From positions 496,001 to 560,000 of the forward strand of contig NZ_CADFEB010000002.1 of the NCBI RefSeq assembly GCF_902833085.1: 64,000 nucleotides of DNA, read 5' to 3'. The first letter of the stretch is position 1; the number at the start of each line of letters is the position of its first letter. The stretch comes from Burkholderia ubonensis (GTDB lineage: Bacteria; Pseudomonadota; Gammaproteobacteria; Burkholderiales; Burkholderiaceae). Shown here one piece after another: positions 49,488-58,252 of the stretch. The notes under the pieces are model-generated. The model did not search any database. It was not told where the DNA came from and worked only from the letters and a program-made list of their open reading frames with translations. The position numbers and the translations under genes are program-made.

Positions 49488-50213
49488 GCGATTGGGTCGG
49501 TTGTTGCCGGCTATTATCGCGTGATCCCGCGCATGGCGTGGCCAGGTTCCCGGTGCGGACCGGGCGGGAGGCCGTGAGTGGCGGTCGCATGCAGCGAAGG
49601 GATGCGAGATCCGTTTTCCTTGCAATCCTTTCGCTTTCGGAATAATTCCAATTTGCTTACGATTCTGTCGAGTCGGAGATAATCCGAGTGGCCGATTCAT
49701 GCCGTCGATCCGTCAGGGTTGCATCCGGCATGGCCTTACCGATTTTCATCAGACAATTTAAATCACGAAGAATGGCCTTGACGGCGGGAATCCCGCGCAC
49801 TGAAATTTGAATCGCTCCTCACTTCAGAAATACGCGGACCTGCCGTAAAAGCGTTAAGGCAGTTTGGCACATCAGGCGTGCGGCGCGATTCGAATTTGAT
49901 AAATCGCTTTAACAATTCGCCGTGAATTGGATGCCGATCGTTGTTTTTTCGGGGGAATTCTGCTAAAGTCCTCGCCGCGCGGAGGCCGGCGTATTAGGTA
50001 TGCGAAGTAAATAATCCTGATAAATCGGTTGTCGATATCAACCCGGTATTTTCGGTGGCCCGGTTCCCATTGACGGGGGCGGACAGGAGCATCGGGATAA
50101 CGGTCGACTTCATCCTGCCCGACGTGCCCGCGACGAAGCGCCGTGCGCTTTCCTGAGCGGGGCGATCGTTACAAGAAACACCTTCCGAGAAACAAGCCTC
50201 AACGAGAACAACA
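49488..50213 (+). promoter_or_regulatory. 726-bp AT-richer region with the aryl-polyene cluster promoter
   Basis: This is the longest gene-free stretch, and from 49,620 to 50,080 it is plainly AT-richer than the rest. The best promoter is TTGTTT (49941-49946), a 17-base spacer and TAAAGT (49964-49969) with the extended -10 TGC in front. Transcription would begin near 49976, giving a leader of about 240 bases before the first cluster gene. The leader holds a four-codon ORF (50000-50014) and a GGTTG/CAACC hairpin near 50030. A second dyad, TCGGA/TCCGA, lies near 49672-49688. No protein gene with a credible start was seen. Confidence 0.6.
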
Positions 50214-50912
50214 ATGGCCGATTTGCATTGGACCATGCCAATCGCCAGATGGACGTCGATTTCGACCGCGGGGGTGCCGGGTGTCGAATTTATCGATCCG
50301 ATGGTGCGCCGCCGATTGAGCCGCTTGTCCCGGCTCGCGTTGCAATCCGCTCACGATTGCACGGGTGAACATCGCGCATTGCGCGTCGTGTTCGCGTCGC
50401 GTCACGGCGAATTGGCGCGCACGACGGGCATTCTCGAAGACATCCAGGCCGCCGAGCCGGTTTCCCCGACCGCCTTCAGTCTTTCGGTCCTCAACGCCGT
50501 CACGGGCGTGTTCGGCATCGCGCGCGGCGACCGGTCCGCCGCCAGCGCGATCGCGGCCGGACCGGAGACGCTCGGCTACGCGTTGCTCGAAGCGTTCGCG
50601 CAATACGAAACCGACGCGTCGTCGCCGGTGCTGCTCGTCTACGCGCACGAACCGGCCGATCCCGTCTATGGCGTTGTCGACGACGATCCCGAAAGCGAAG
50701 CGCTCGCGATCCTGCTCGATCGAGGTTCGGCGCGCGGCCATTTGACCTGCGACGTGACGGCGCGTGCCGAGAGCGCCGGCGGGCAGGGCGCCGACGCCAC
50801 GCAAAGCGCGGCGGTCCGGCGCTGCTTGTCCGGGCAGAGCGGGCAAGCGAGCGCGACGTGGCAGCACGGCGACTCGGTCTGGCGATGGAGCTGGCATGCG
50901 CACGCGGCTTGA
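50214..50912 (+). CDS. Beta-ketoacyl synthase chain-length-factor-like protein (aryl polyene cluster)
   Basis: A 232-aa protein resembling the short N-terminal ketoacyl-synthase domain found in aryl polyene clusters (ApeC-like). Segments DPMVRRRLSRLSRLALQSAHD, VFASRHGELARTTGILEDI and SPTAFSLSVLNAVTGVFGI fit that family. It has no catalytic Cys and no His pair, so it cannot condense by itself. In characterised APE systems this protein partners the KS (ApeO) as a chain-length factor. It opens the cluster, about 240 bases after the proposed promoter, and its end overlaps the acyltransferase gene by 17 bases. Confidence 0.82.
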   Translation: MADLHWTMPIARWTSISTAGVPGVEFIDPMVRRRLSRLSRLALQSAHDCTGEHRALRVVFASRHGELARTTGILEDIQAAEPVSPTAFSLSVLNAVTGVFGIARGDRSAASAIAAGPETLGYALLEAFAQYETDASSPVLLVYAHEPADPVYGVVDDDPESEALAILLDRGSARGHLTCDVTARAESAGGQGADATQSAAVRRCLSGQSGQASATWQHGDSVWRWSWHAHAA

Positions 50913-51690
50913 CTACGGCTGGCGGCTGTTCGCGACCGGCGCGTGCCTCGGCTTCTTCGCGCTGTGCGGCTCCGCGTTCTCGCTGCTGGCGATCGTCGCG
51001 GGCACGCTCTGGCCGCACCGGCGCTCGCGGCAACGAGGCGTGACGCTCGTCATCCATCATTTCTTCCGCATGCTGGTCGCCGTGCTGCAGCGCATCGGCG
51101 TGATGACGCTCGAGGTGTCCGGCTCGGCGCGATTGCGCGACGGCGGGCCGTCGATCGTCGTCGCCAACCACCCGACCTGGCTCGACGTGATGGTATTGCT
51201 GTCACTGACGCCGAAGGCCTGCTGCGTGGTCAAGCGCGGCCATTGGGGTAACCCGTGTTTTTGGGGCATCGTGCGCGCGGCCGAGTACGTGAGCAATGCC
51301 GATGCGGTCGAACTGGTCGATGCCGGCGCGCGGCAACTGGCGGCCGGCTACACGATGATCATTTTTCCCGAAGGCACGCGCAGCCCGGGCGCCAATCGCC
51401 TGCATGCATTTTCGCGCGGCTTCGCGCACATGGCGCTTCAATCGCGCAGCCGCATCCAGCCGGTCCTGATCGATTGCGATCCGCCGGTATTCACGAAGGA
51501 GCTGCGCTGGTATCACGTGCCGTCGCGGGCGTTCCGCATGCGGATCACGGTGCTCGAGCCGATCGACATGGACCGGCTGATTCCCGAGGACAAGTCGCCG
51601 TCGATCGCGGCGCGCAACATCGCGCACGCGGTGGAAACGCATATCACCCAACACCTGTTCCAGCATGGATACTTTAAAACTGCACATTAA
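50896..51690 (+). CDS. 1-acyl-glycerol-3-phosphate acyltransferase-like protein (aryl polyene cluster)
   Basis: A 264-aa LPLAT-family protein with an N-terminal membrane helix (about 13-37). The catalytic NHPTWLD is an H-x4-D motif and IIFPEGTRSPG is the substrate-binding block. In APE clusters one such acyltransferase (ApeD-like) is thought to help move the polyene to its lipid anchor or act in initiation. It starts inside the previous gene and overlaps the first ACP gene by 26 bases. Confidence 0.87.
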   Translation: MRTRLDYGWRLFATGACLGFFALCGSAFSLLAIVAGTLWPHRRSRQRGVTLVIHHFFRMLVAVLQRIGVMTLEVSGSARLRDGGPSIVVANHPTWLDVMVLLSLTPKACCVVKRGHWGNPCFWGIVRAAEYVSNADAVELVDAGARQLAAGYTMIIFPEGTRSPGANRLHAFSRGFAHMALQSRSRIQPVLIDCDPPVFTKELRWYHVPSRAFRMRITVLEPIDMDRLIPEDKSPSIAARNIAHAVETHITQHLFQHGYFKTAH

Positions 51691-51964
51691 GCAGCTGCTG
51701 ATCGAGATGCTCGATCTCAACGACATGACGGTCGACGACATCGACGACGACGCACCGCTGTTTTCGACGGACGGCGTCGGGCTCGACTCGGTCGATGCGC
51801 TCGAAGTCGGCATCATGCTGCGCAAGAAATTCCAACTGACGATCGCCGCGAACGACGAGCGCACCAAAGCGCATTTCCGCTCGATCAATACGCTGGCCGC
51901 CTTCATCGCGAGCCAGCAGGCGCATCAGCAATCGAACCACGCCGTTCCGGCAACCGGGGAGTGA
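51665..51964 (+). CDS. Acyl carrier protein 1 (aryl polyene cluster)
   Basis: A 99-aa ACP. Ser42 in GVGLDSVDALEV is the predicted phosphopantetheine site. A longer-than-usual tail (about 85-99, Gln/His-rich) follows the four-helix core. It corresponds to ApeE-type carriers. Translation is coupled to the acyltransferase gene. The two carriers in the cluster differ markedly, which fits separate starter and elongation roles. Confidence 0.9.
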   Translation: MDTLKLHIKQLLIEMLDLNDMTVDDIDDDAPLFSTDGVGLDSVDALEVGIMLRKKFQLTIAANDERTKAHFRSINTLAAFIASQQAHQQSNHAVPATGE

Positions 51965-51967
51965 CAC

Positions 51968-52219
51968 GTGACCGACGCAGAAATCCTTGAGCGCATCCGC
52001 GCGATCTTCAACGAGAATTTCGCGATCGAGCCGGAGCGCGTGACGCCCGACACGCATCTGTTCGAGGAACTCGATCTCGACAGCATCGACGCCGTCGACC
52101 TGGCCATCAAGCTGCAGGAGATGACCGGCCAGCGCATCAAGCCGGAAGAATTCAAGTCGGTGCGCACCGTCGGCGACGTGATCGCCGCGGTTCACGCGCT
52201 GCTCGCCCGCAAGCAATGA
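51968..52219 (+). CDS. Acyl carrier protein 2 (aryl polyene cluster)
   Basis: An 83-aa ACP with Ser39 in ELDLDSIDAVDLAI as the phosphopantetheine site. It starts with GTG three bases after the previous stop, with GGGGAG upstream. It corresponds to ApeF-type carriers. Its stop overlaps the next start (ATGA). Confidence 0.92.
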   Translation: MTDAEILERIRAIFNENFAIEPERVTPDTHLFEELDLDSIDAVDLAIKLQEMTGQRIKPEEFKSVRTVGDVIAAVHALLARKQ

Positions 52220-52851
52220 TGCCGGCGGCGCGCATGCGTGCGACCGGCCCCGTGCTGCCGCGCTATGCCGGCGCCGTGGCGCGGGCGGCGCTGGCGATGG
52301 CTTATCCGCTCGCGATCCTGTGCGCGTGGCACGGGCTGGCGCCGCGCTACGTCGGCTGCCTGCTGCTCGCGCTGCTGTGGCTGCAGCGCACGGTCGGGAA
52401 GGGGCCGTTCGCCGCCGCGCTCAACCGGCTCGCGACGCTCGACTGGTGCGTCGCGGCGGCATTGACCGGCATGTCGGTCGCGATTGCTGTGACCGACAGC
52501 GCGCGGCTGCTGCATCTGTATCCGGCCTGCGTCAGCGCCGGCCTGCTGGCCGCGTTCGGCGCGACGCTGCGGCGCGGCCCGTCGATGATCGAGAAGTTCG
52601 CACGGCTGAGCCATCCCGATCCCGCGCCGGCCATCGTGCGCTATACGCGGCGCGTCACGCAGGTCTGGTGCGCGTTCTTCGTGCTGAACGGCGCGTTCTC
52701 CGTCTATACGGCGCTGTACTGGAGCCATGCCGCGTGGGCCCTCTACAACGGTGCGATCGCCTATGTGCTGATCGGCGCGCTGATCGCCGGCGAATGGGTC
52801 TGGCGCCGGCTGTTCGTGACGGGCCGGCAGGCCGGCGCGGGGGCCGCATGA
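52216..52851 (+). CDS. Membrane protein of the aryl polyene cluster (COG4648-like)
   Basis: A 211-aa inner-membrane protein with about five to six helices and little periplasmic sequence. It contains GPSMIEKFARLSHPDPAP between helices, a motif I associate with the COG4648 proteins always found next to the APE ligase gene (ApeG-like). Its biochemical role is not known to me. It begins MMP, so the ATG at 52219 is an alternative start. Confidence 0.78.
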   Translation: MMPAARMRATGPVLPRYAGAVARAALAMAYPLAILCAWHGLAPRYVGCLLLALLWLQRTVGKGPFAAALNRLATLDWCVAAALTGMSVAIAVTDSARLLHLYPACVSAGLLAAFGATLRRGPSMIEKFARLSHPDPAPAIVRYTRRVTQVWCAFFVLNGAFSVYTALYWSHAAWALYNGAIAYVLIGALIAGEWVWRRLFVTGRQAGAGAA

Positions 52852-54545
52852 TCGCGCTGCACGACCTCCTGTGCGCCGATGCCGATGTCGACGCAGGCAC
52901 GGTCGTCTGCCGCGACGGCGACGCGCGCATCACGCTGGCCGAGCTTCGCGCCCGCGCGGACGCGATCGCGCGCGTGGTCGAGTCCTCGGGCGCGCGCCGC
53001 GTCGCGATTTCGACCGACGATCCCTACGAATTCGCCTGTGCGCTGTTCGCCGTCGCGGCGACGGGACGCGAAGCGGTGATCCCGGCGAGCGCGGCGCCCG
53101 GTTATCTCCGCGATCTCGCGCATGCGTACGACATGCTGCTCGACGACGACGCACTTGCGGCATGCGCGCCCGGCCGCGCGGAGCATGGCGTGCCGGTTCC
53201 GTCGCGCGCGATCGACGCGGACGCCGCCATCACGCTGTACACGTCGGGCAGCAGCGGCCACGCGAAGGCGCTGCGCAAGTCGCTCGCCCAGTTCGACGCG
53301 GAAGTGCGCACCCTGCAGCGGGAGTGGGCCGAGCGGGTCGGCACGGCGGTGACGCTGTCGAGCGTTCCGCATCATCACATCTACGGGCTGCTGTTCAGGA
53401 TCATGTGGCCGCTGGCGGCGGGCCGCGCGTTCGACCGCGCGCTGTCGCTCGACCCGCAGCAGCTGCAGCGGCGGCTGGCCGCGTACGGCGACGGCATCGT
53501 GGTGTCGACGCCGTCGCATTTGATGCGCTGGCCCGCGCTGCCGGGATTCCCGATGCCGGGCATTGCGCCGCGCGTGTTCTTTTCGTCGGGCGGCCCGTTG
53601 CCGGCCGATGCGGCGTCGGTGTACGCAGCGGCGTTCGGCGCCGCGCCGCTCGAGATCTTCGGCAGCACGGAGACGGGCGGCATCGCATGGCGGCGCCAGG
53701 ACCGCTCGCAGGCATGGCAGCCGATGCCGGGCATCGACGTGCGCTGCGACGACGACGGCGCATTGTGCGTTCGCTCCGCGCATCTCGGCCACGACCGCTG
53801 GCACCGCACCGACGACGCGGCGCGCTTCGACGCGCATGGCCGCTTCGAGCTGACGGGCCGCCGCGATCGCGTGGTCAAGCTCGACGGCAAGCGCGTTTCG
53901 CTGCCCGAGCTCGAGGCGCGCATCGTCCGGCACGACTTCGTCGAGCAGGCGGCCGCGACGGTCGTCGAGGGCGCGTCGCGCGCGCGCGTCGGCGTGGTCG
54001 CGGTATTGAGCGAAGCGGGGCGGCTCGCGTTGCGCGCGGACGGCCGCGTCGCGGTCGCCGCCGCGTTGCGCCATGCGCTCGGCGCGTACTTCGATGCCGC
54101 CGCGTTGCCGCGGCACTGGCGTTTCCGGCGCGCGATGCCGTTCGACGCGCGCGGCAAGCTGCCGGCCGCGGCGATCGCCGCCGCGTTCGCGCCGACGCCG
54201 GAGGGCTTCGAGCTGCTCGCCGAACGGCACGACGACGACGGATGGCACTACGAACTGCGCGTGCCCGTCACGCTCGCGCACTTCGACGGCCATTTTCCGG
54301 GCATGCCGATCCTGCCCGGCGTCGTGCAGATCGACTGGGCGGTGCGGCTCGCCCGCCGCGAGGTCGCGGCGCTGCGTACGGTTCGCTCGATCGATCATCT
54401 GAAATTCAAGGCTCCGGTGCCGCCGGGCGCGGTGCTCGCGCTGCGCATCGCGCACGATCAGGCGCGCGGCTGCGTGAAGTTCGTGTTCCGGCGCGGCGAG
54501 CGCGATTGCACGTCCGGCACGATCGTGTACGGAGCGAGCGCGTGA
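52848..54545 (+). CDS. Fused acyl-AMP ligase and hotdog dehydratase (aryl polyene starter activation)
   Basis: A 565-aa two-domain protein. Residues 1 to about 450 are an ANL-superfamily ligase: ITLYTSGSSGHAKALRKS is the P-loop, EIFGSTETGGIAWR the A5 motif and GRRDRVVKLDGKRVSLPELE the C-terminal hinge. The last 115 residues form a hotdog domain with FDGHFPGMPILPGVVQIDWA, as in FabA/FabZ-like dehydratases. In E. coli and Xenorhabdus clusters these are, to my knowledge, two genes (ApeH, ApeI). The ligase should load an aryl acid onto an ACP, and the second domain should dehydrate the 3-hydroxyacyl intermediate. Confidence 0.88.
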   Translation: MIALHDLLCADADVDAGTVVCRDGDARITLAELRARADAIARVVESSGARRVAISTDDPYEFACALFAVAATGREAVIPASAAPGYLRDLAHAYDMLLDDDALAACAPGRAEHGVPVPSRAIDADAAITLYTSGSSGHAKALRKSLAQFDAEVRTLQREWAERVGTAVTLSSVPHHHIYGLLFRIMWPLAAGRAFDRALSLDPQQLQRRLAAYGDGIVVSTPSHLMRWPALPGFPMPGIAPRVFFSSGGPLPADAASVYAAAFGAAPLEIFGSTETGGIAWRRQDRSQAWQPMPGIDVRCDDDGALCVRSAHLGHDRWHRTDDAARFDAHGRFELTGRRDRVVKLDGKRVSLPELEARIVRHDFVEQAAATVVEGASRARVGVVAVLSEAGRLALRADGRVAVAAALRHALGAYFDAAALPRHWRFRRAMPFDARGKLPAAAIAAAFAPTPEGFELLAERHDDDGWHYELRVPVTLAHFDGHFPGMPILPGVVQIDWAVRLARREVAALRTVRSIDHLKFKAPVPPGAVLALRIAHDQARGCVKFVFRRGERDCTSGTIVYGASA

Positions 54546-56251
54546 TGATCGACGTCTGCATCGTCATTCCGATCTACAACCATCGCGACGCGATCGGCGG
54601 GACGCTCGCGCGGCTCGCCGTGCACGGGCTGCCGATCATCGTGGTCGACGACGGCAGCGACGCCGCGACGCAGCACACGCTCGCCGCACTCGCCGCGCAA
54701 TACGCGGGATGCACGACGCTGTTGCGCCTGCCCGTCAACGGCGGCAAGGGGGCGGCGGTGATGGCCGGGCTGCGCGCGGCGCGCGCGCAAGGCCATACGC
54801 ATGCGATCCAGATCGACGCGGACGGCCAGCACGATGCCGCCGACGTGCCGGCGTTCGTCGCCGCCGCGCAGGACGCGCCGGACGCGGTGATCCTCGGCCG
54901 TCCGCGCTTCGACCACAGCGTGCCGAAGGCGCGCTTGTACGGCCGCTACCTGACGCACGTCTGGGTCTGGATCGAGACGCTGTCGCTCGACATTCCCGAT
55001 GCGATGTGCGGGTTCCGGCTCTATCCGCTCGACGCCGTGTGCCGGCTGATCGATGCGGTGTCGATGCCGACCCGCATGGACTTCGACAGCGAGATCCTGG
55101 TGCGCCTTCACTGGCGCGGCTTCGCGTTCCGCACGATTCCGACGCGGGTCGTCTATCCGGCCGACGGCGTGTCGCATTTCGACGTGCTGTGGGACAACGT
55201 GCGCATCAGCGCGAGCCATACGCGGCTGGTGGCCGGGATGCTGGTGCGCGCGCCGTGGCTGCTCGCGCGCCGGTGCGTGCGGCCGGGCGTTGCCGCCGGC
55301 GGCCGCGCACGATCATGGTGGCGCACGCCGGAACGCGGCAGTCGCGCCGGCATGGCGTTGCTGGCATGGAGCTGCCGCTGGTTCGGCACGCGCTTCACGT
55401 CGCTCTGGCTGTACCCGATCGTCGGCTATTTCGCGTTGACGAACCGCGCGGCGCGCGCCGCGTCGCACGCCTATTTCGCGCGTCTGCGCGACGCGTGCCC
55501 GGCCGTGGCGGCGCCGAAGCCGGGCTGGCGCACCGCGTATCGGCACATGCTCGCGTTCGCGCAATCGGGATTCGACAAGTTCGTCGCGTGGTCCGGCCGG
55601 CTCGATCGCCTCGCGGTGCGGTTCGACGATGCGGCGGCGTTCGACGCGCTCGCGGCGAGCGGACGCGGCGCGCTCGTGATCGGCGCGCATCTCGGCAACC
55701 TGGAGATGACGCGCGCGCTGGCGCTGCGCGACGCGCATGCGAAAGTAACCGCGATCGTCTACACGAGCCACGCGAAGCGCTTCAACAGCGTGCTCGCGCA
55801 GGCGAACGCGGCGTTCGGCGAGCAGCTCGTCGAGGTGGCGGATTTCGGTCCCGACACCGCGATGATGATGCAGGCGCGCATCGACGCGGGCGAACTGCTC
55901 GTGATCGTCGGCGACCGCGTGCCGCCGCACGACGCGGGCAAGACCGTCGACGCCCGCTTTCTCGATGCGCACGCGCCGTTCGCGCAGGGGCCGTACATCC
56001 TCGCGCACGCGCTCGGCTGCCCGGTCTACCTGTTCTTCTGCCTGAAGGAAGGGCGCGAATACCGTCTGTACTTCGAACCGTTCGCCGACCGCATCGAGCT
56101 GCCGCGCCGCGAGCGGGCCGCGCAGGTCGCCGTCTGGGCGCAGCGCTATGCGGCGCGGCTCGAGCACTATTGCCGCAAGGCGCCGTATCAATGGTTCAAC
56201 TTCTTCGATTTCTGGGCGCGGCCCGATGGAGGGCCGCGTGGCCGAGCATGA
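54545..56251 (+). CDS. Glycosyltransferase family 2 fused to lysophospholipid acyltransferase (aryl polyene cluster)
   Basis: A 568-aa protein. The N-terminal GT2 domain (1 to about 235) begins VCIVIPIYNHRDAIGGTL and has the metal-binding QIDADGQHD. A transition segment with hydrophobic stretches follows. The C-terminal domain (about 330-560) is a LpxL/HtrB-like acyltransferase (GALVIGAHLGNLEMTRALAL). This ApeJ-like fusion presumably builds the glycolipid anchor of the polyene at the inner membrane. The start is TGATG-coupled to the ligase gene. Confidence 0.87.
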   Translation: MIDVCIVIPIYNHRDAIGGTLARLAVHGLPIIVVDDGSDAATQHTLAALAAQYAGCTTLLRLPVNGGKGAAVMAGLRAARAQGHTHAIQIDADGQHDAADVPAFVAAAQDAPDAVILGRPRFDHSVPKARLYGRYLTHVWVWIETLSLDIPDAMCGFRLYPLDAVCRLIDAVSMPTRMDFDSEILVRLHWRGFAFRTIPTRVVYPADGVSHFDVLWDNVRISASHTRLVAGMLVRAPWLLARRCVRPGVAAGGRARSWWRTPERGSRAGMALLAWSCRWFGTRFTSLWLYPIVGYFALTNRAARAASHAYFARLRDACPAVAAPKPGWRTAYRHMLAFAQSGFDKFVAWSGRLDRLAVRFDDAAAFDALAASGRGALVIGAHLGNLEMTRALALRDAHAKVTAIVYTSHAKRFNSVLAQANAAFGEQLVEVADFGPDTAMMMQARIDAGELLVIVGDRVPPHDAGKTVDARFLDAHAPFAQGPYILAHALGCPVYLFFCLKEGREYRLYFEPFADRIELPRRERAAQVAVWAQRYAARLEHYCRKAPYQWFNFFDFWARPDGGPRGRA

Positions 56252-57827
56252 CGTGGTGAATGGTGTGATCGAGGTGGCCCGGCGCGAAACGGTCCGGGCG
56301 GCCGTCGTGATCGGCGGCCGGCACCTGACGATCGAGGACGTGATCGCGATCGCACGCGACGGCGCGAGCGTCGCGCTCAATGCGGACCCCGCGTGGCAGG
56401 CGCGCATCGAGCGCGGCGCGGCATGGCTGCGCGACCATCTCGCGAACGGCGGGACCGTCTACGGCGTGACGACCGGGTACGGCGACGCGTGCGTCGTCGA
56501 CGTGCCCGCGGCGCTCGTCGACGCGCTGCCGCTGCAGCTGACGCGCTATCACGGCTGCGGGATGGGCGCGTGGTTCGATGCGCAGCAGACGCTCGCGATC
56601 GTCGCCGCGCGGCTCAATTCGCTTGCCTACGGTTACTCCGGCGTGCGCCTGATGCTGCTCGAGCGCCTTGCCGACCTGGTGAATCACCGGATCCTGCCGC
56701 GCATTCCGTCGGAAGGGTCGGTCGGCGCGAGCGGCGACCTGACGCCGCTGTCGTACGTCGCCGCCGCGCTGGCCGGCGAACGCACGGTGATCCACGACGG
56801 CGGCGAGTGCGACGCGCGGGCCGTGTGGCGCTCGCTCGGCCGCGAGCCGCTGACGCTCGCGCCGAAGGAAGGGCTCGCGCTGATGAACGGCACCGCCGTG
56901 ATGACGGGCCTCGCGTGTCTCGCGTTCGCGCGGGCCGACTACCTGACGCGGATCGCCGCGCGCCTCACCGCGCTGACGACCGTCGCGCTCGACGGGCGCG
57001 CGGCCCATTTCGACGCGCTGCTGTTCGACGCGAAGCCGCACGTCGGGCAGGCCGAGGCCGCCGCGTGGATTCGCGCGGATCTCGCGGGCCGCGACGAATC
57101 GCCCGCCCGCCGGCTGCAGGATCGCTACTCGGTGCGCTGCGCGCCGCACGTGATCGGCGTCGTGCGCGACGCGCTGAGCTGGGTGCGCCGCGACGTCGAG
57201 AACGAGCTCAACAGCGCGAACGACAATCCGCTGGTCGACCCGGACGACGGCCGCGTGCTGCACGGCGGCAACTTCTACGGCGGGCACATCGCGTTCGCGA
57301 TGGATGCGCTGAAGACCGCGGTCGCGAATCTCGCCGACCTGATGGACCGCCAGCTCGCGCTGCTCGTCGACGACAAGTTCAGCAACGGCCTGCCGCGCAA
57401 CCTGACGGGCGCGGCGCCGGATCGCGCGCCGATCAACCACGGCTTCAAGGCCGTGCAGATCTCCGCGTCAGCGTGGACCGCGGAAGCGCTCAAGCACACG
57501 ATGCCGGCGAGCGTGTTCTCGCGCTCGACCGAGTCGCACAACCAGGACAAGGTCAGCATGGGCACGATCGCCGCGCGCGACTGCCTGCGCGTGCTGGAGC
57601 TGACCGAGCAGGTCGCGGCCGCTCACGTGCTCGCGACCGTCCAGGCGGTGCGCCTGCGGATGCGGGAGAACGCCGGCACGCATCTGTCGGCGCCGCTGCG
57701 CGCGTTCGTCGACGACGTGAGCCGGCACTCGCCGCTCGTCGTCGAAGACCGGCCGCTCGAAGCCGAGCTGCGCGCGCTGACCGCGCGGCTCGCCGCGTGC
57801 GACGCGATCGGCGGGGAGGGCGCATGA
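56238..57827 (+). CDS. Aromatic amino-acid ammonia-lyase (HAL/PAL/TAL family) in the aryl polyene cluster
   Basis: A 529-aa enzyme with the MIO cofactor tripeptide Ala164-Ser165-Gly166 in GSVGASGDLTPLSYVAAAL. TTGYGD, the NSANDNPLVD block and NQDKVSMGT are also present. The residues usually read for substrate choice are Tyr-His-Gly in LTRYHGCGMG, which matches neither the His-Leu of known TALs nor the Ser-His of HALs. It could give cinnamate, coumarate or urocanate. The start is probably the GTG at 56238, five bases after GGAGG; an ATG at 56226 is the alternative. Confidence 0.87.
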   Translation: MAEHDVVNGVIEVARRETVRAAVVIGGRHLTIEDVIAIARDGASVALNADPAWQARIERGAAWLRDHLANGGTVYGVTTGYGDACVVDVPAALVDALPLQLTRYHGCGMGAWFDAQQTLAIVAARLNSLAYGYSGVRLMLLERLADLVNHRILPRIPSEGSVGASGDLTPLSYVAAALAGERTVIHDGGECDARAVWRSLGREPLTLAPKEGLALMNGTAVMTGLACLAFARADYLTRIAARLTALTTVALDGRAAHFDALLFDAKPHVGQAEAAAWIRADLAGRDESPARRLQDRYSVRCAPHVIGVVRDALSWVRRDVENELNSANDNPLVDPDDGRVLHGGNFYGGHIAFAMDALKTAVANLADLMDRQLALLVDDKFSNGLPRNLTGAAPDRAPINHGFKAVQISASAWTAEALKHTMPASVFSRSTESHNQDKVSMGTIAARDCLRVLELTEQVAAAHVLATVQAVRLRMRENAGTHLSAPLRAFVDDVSRHSPLVVEDRPLEAELRALTARLAACDAIGGEGA

Positions 57828-58252
57828 GCGCGCCGCGTCCCCCGTTGACGGCGACGGCCGCCGTCGAAGTGCCGTTCCACGACGTCGACGCGATGAACGT
57901 CTGCTGGCACGGCCATTACCTGAAGTATTTCGAAGCCGGACGCGCGGCGCTGCTGCGCGCGATCGACTACGACTATCCGGCGATGCAGGCATCCGGCTAT
58001 CTGTGGCCGGTCGTCGAAGCGCATCTGAAGTACGTGCGGCCCGCGGTCTACGGCCAGCGCGTCGATGTGCGCGCGACGCTGCTCGAATTCGAGAACCGGC
58101 TGAAGATCGGTTACGAAATCGTCGACGCGCAGTCGGGCGAGCGCCTGACGAGGGGGTATACGGTGCAGCTCGCGATCGACGGCAAGACGCACGAAACGCA
58201 GTTCGTGTCGCCGGCGGCGCTGATCGAACGGGTGGAGGCGCGATGGAAATGA
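57824..58252 (+). CDS. 4-hydroxybenzoyl-CoA-type thioesterase (aryl polyene cluster)
   Basis: A 142-aa hotdog thioesterase. VPFHDVDAMNVCWHGHYLKYFEAGR carries the catalytic Asp of the YbgC/4HBT family. It corresponds to ApeK-like proteins, which may release or edit ACP-bound intermediates. Its ATG overlaps the lyase stop, and its end overlaps the next gene by 10 bases. Confidence 0.88.
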   Translation: MSAPRPPLTATAAVEVPFHDVDAMNVCWHGHYLKYFEAGRAALLRAIDYDYPAMQASGYLWPVVEAHLKYVRPAVYGQRVDVRATLLEFENRLKIGYEIVDAQSGERLTRGYTVQLAIDGKTHETQFVSPAALIERVEARWK

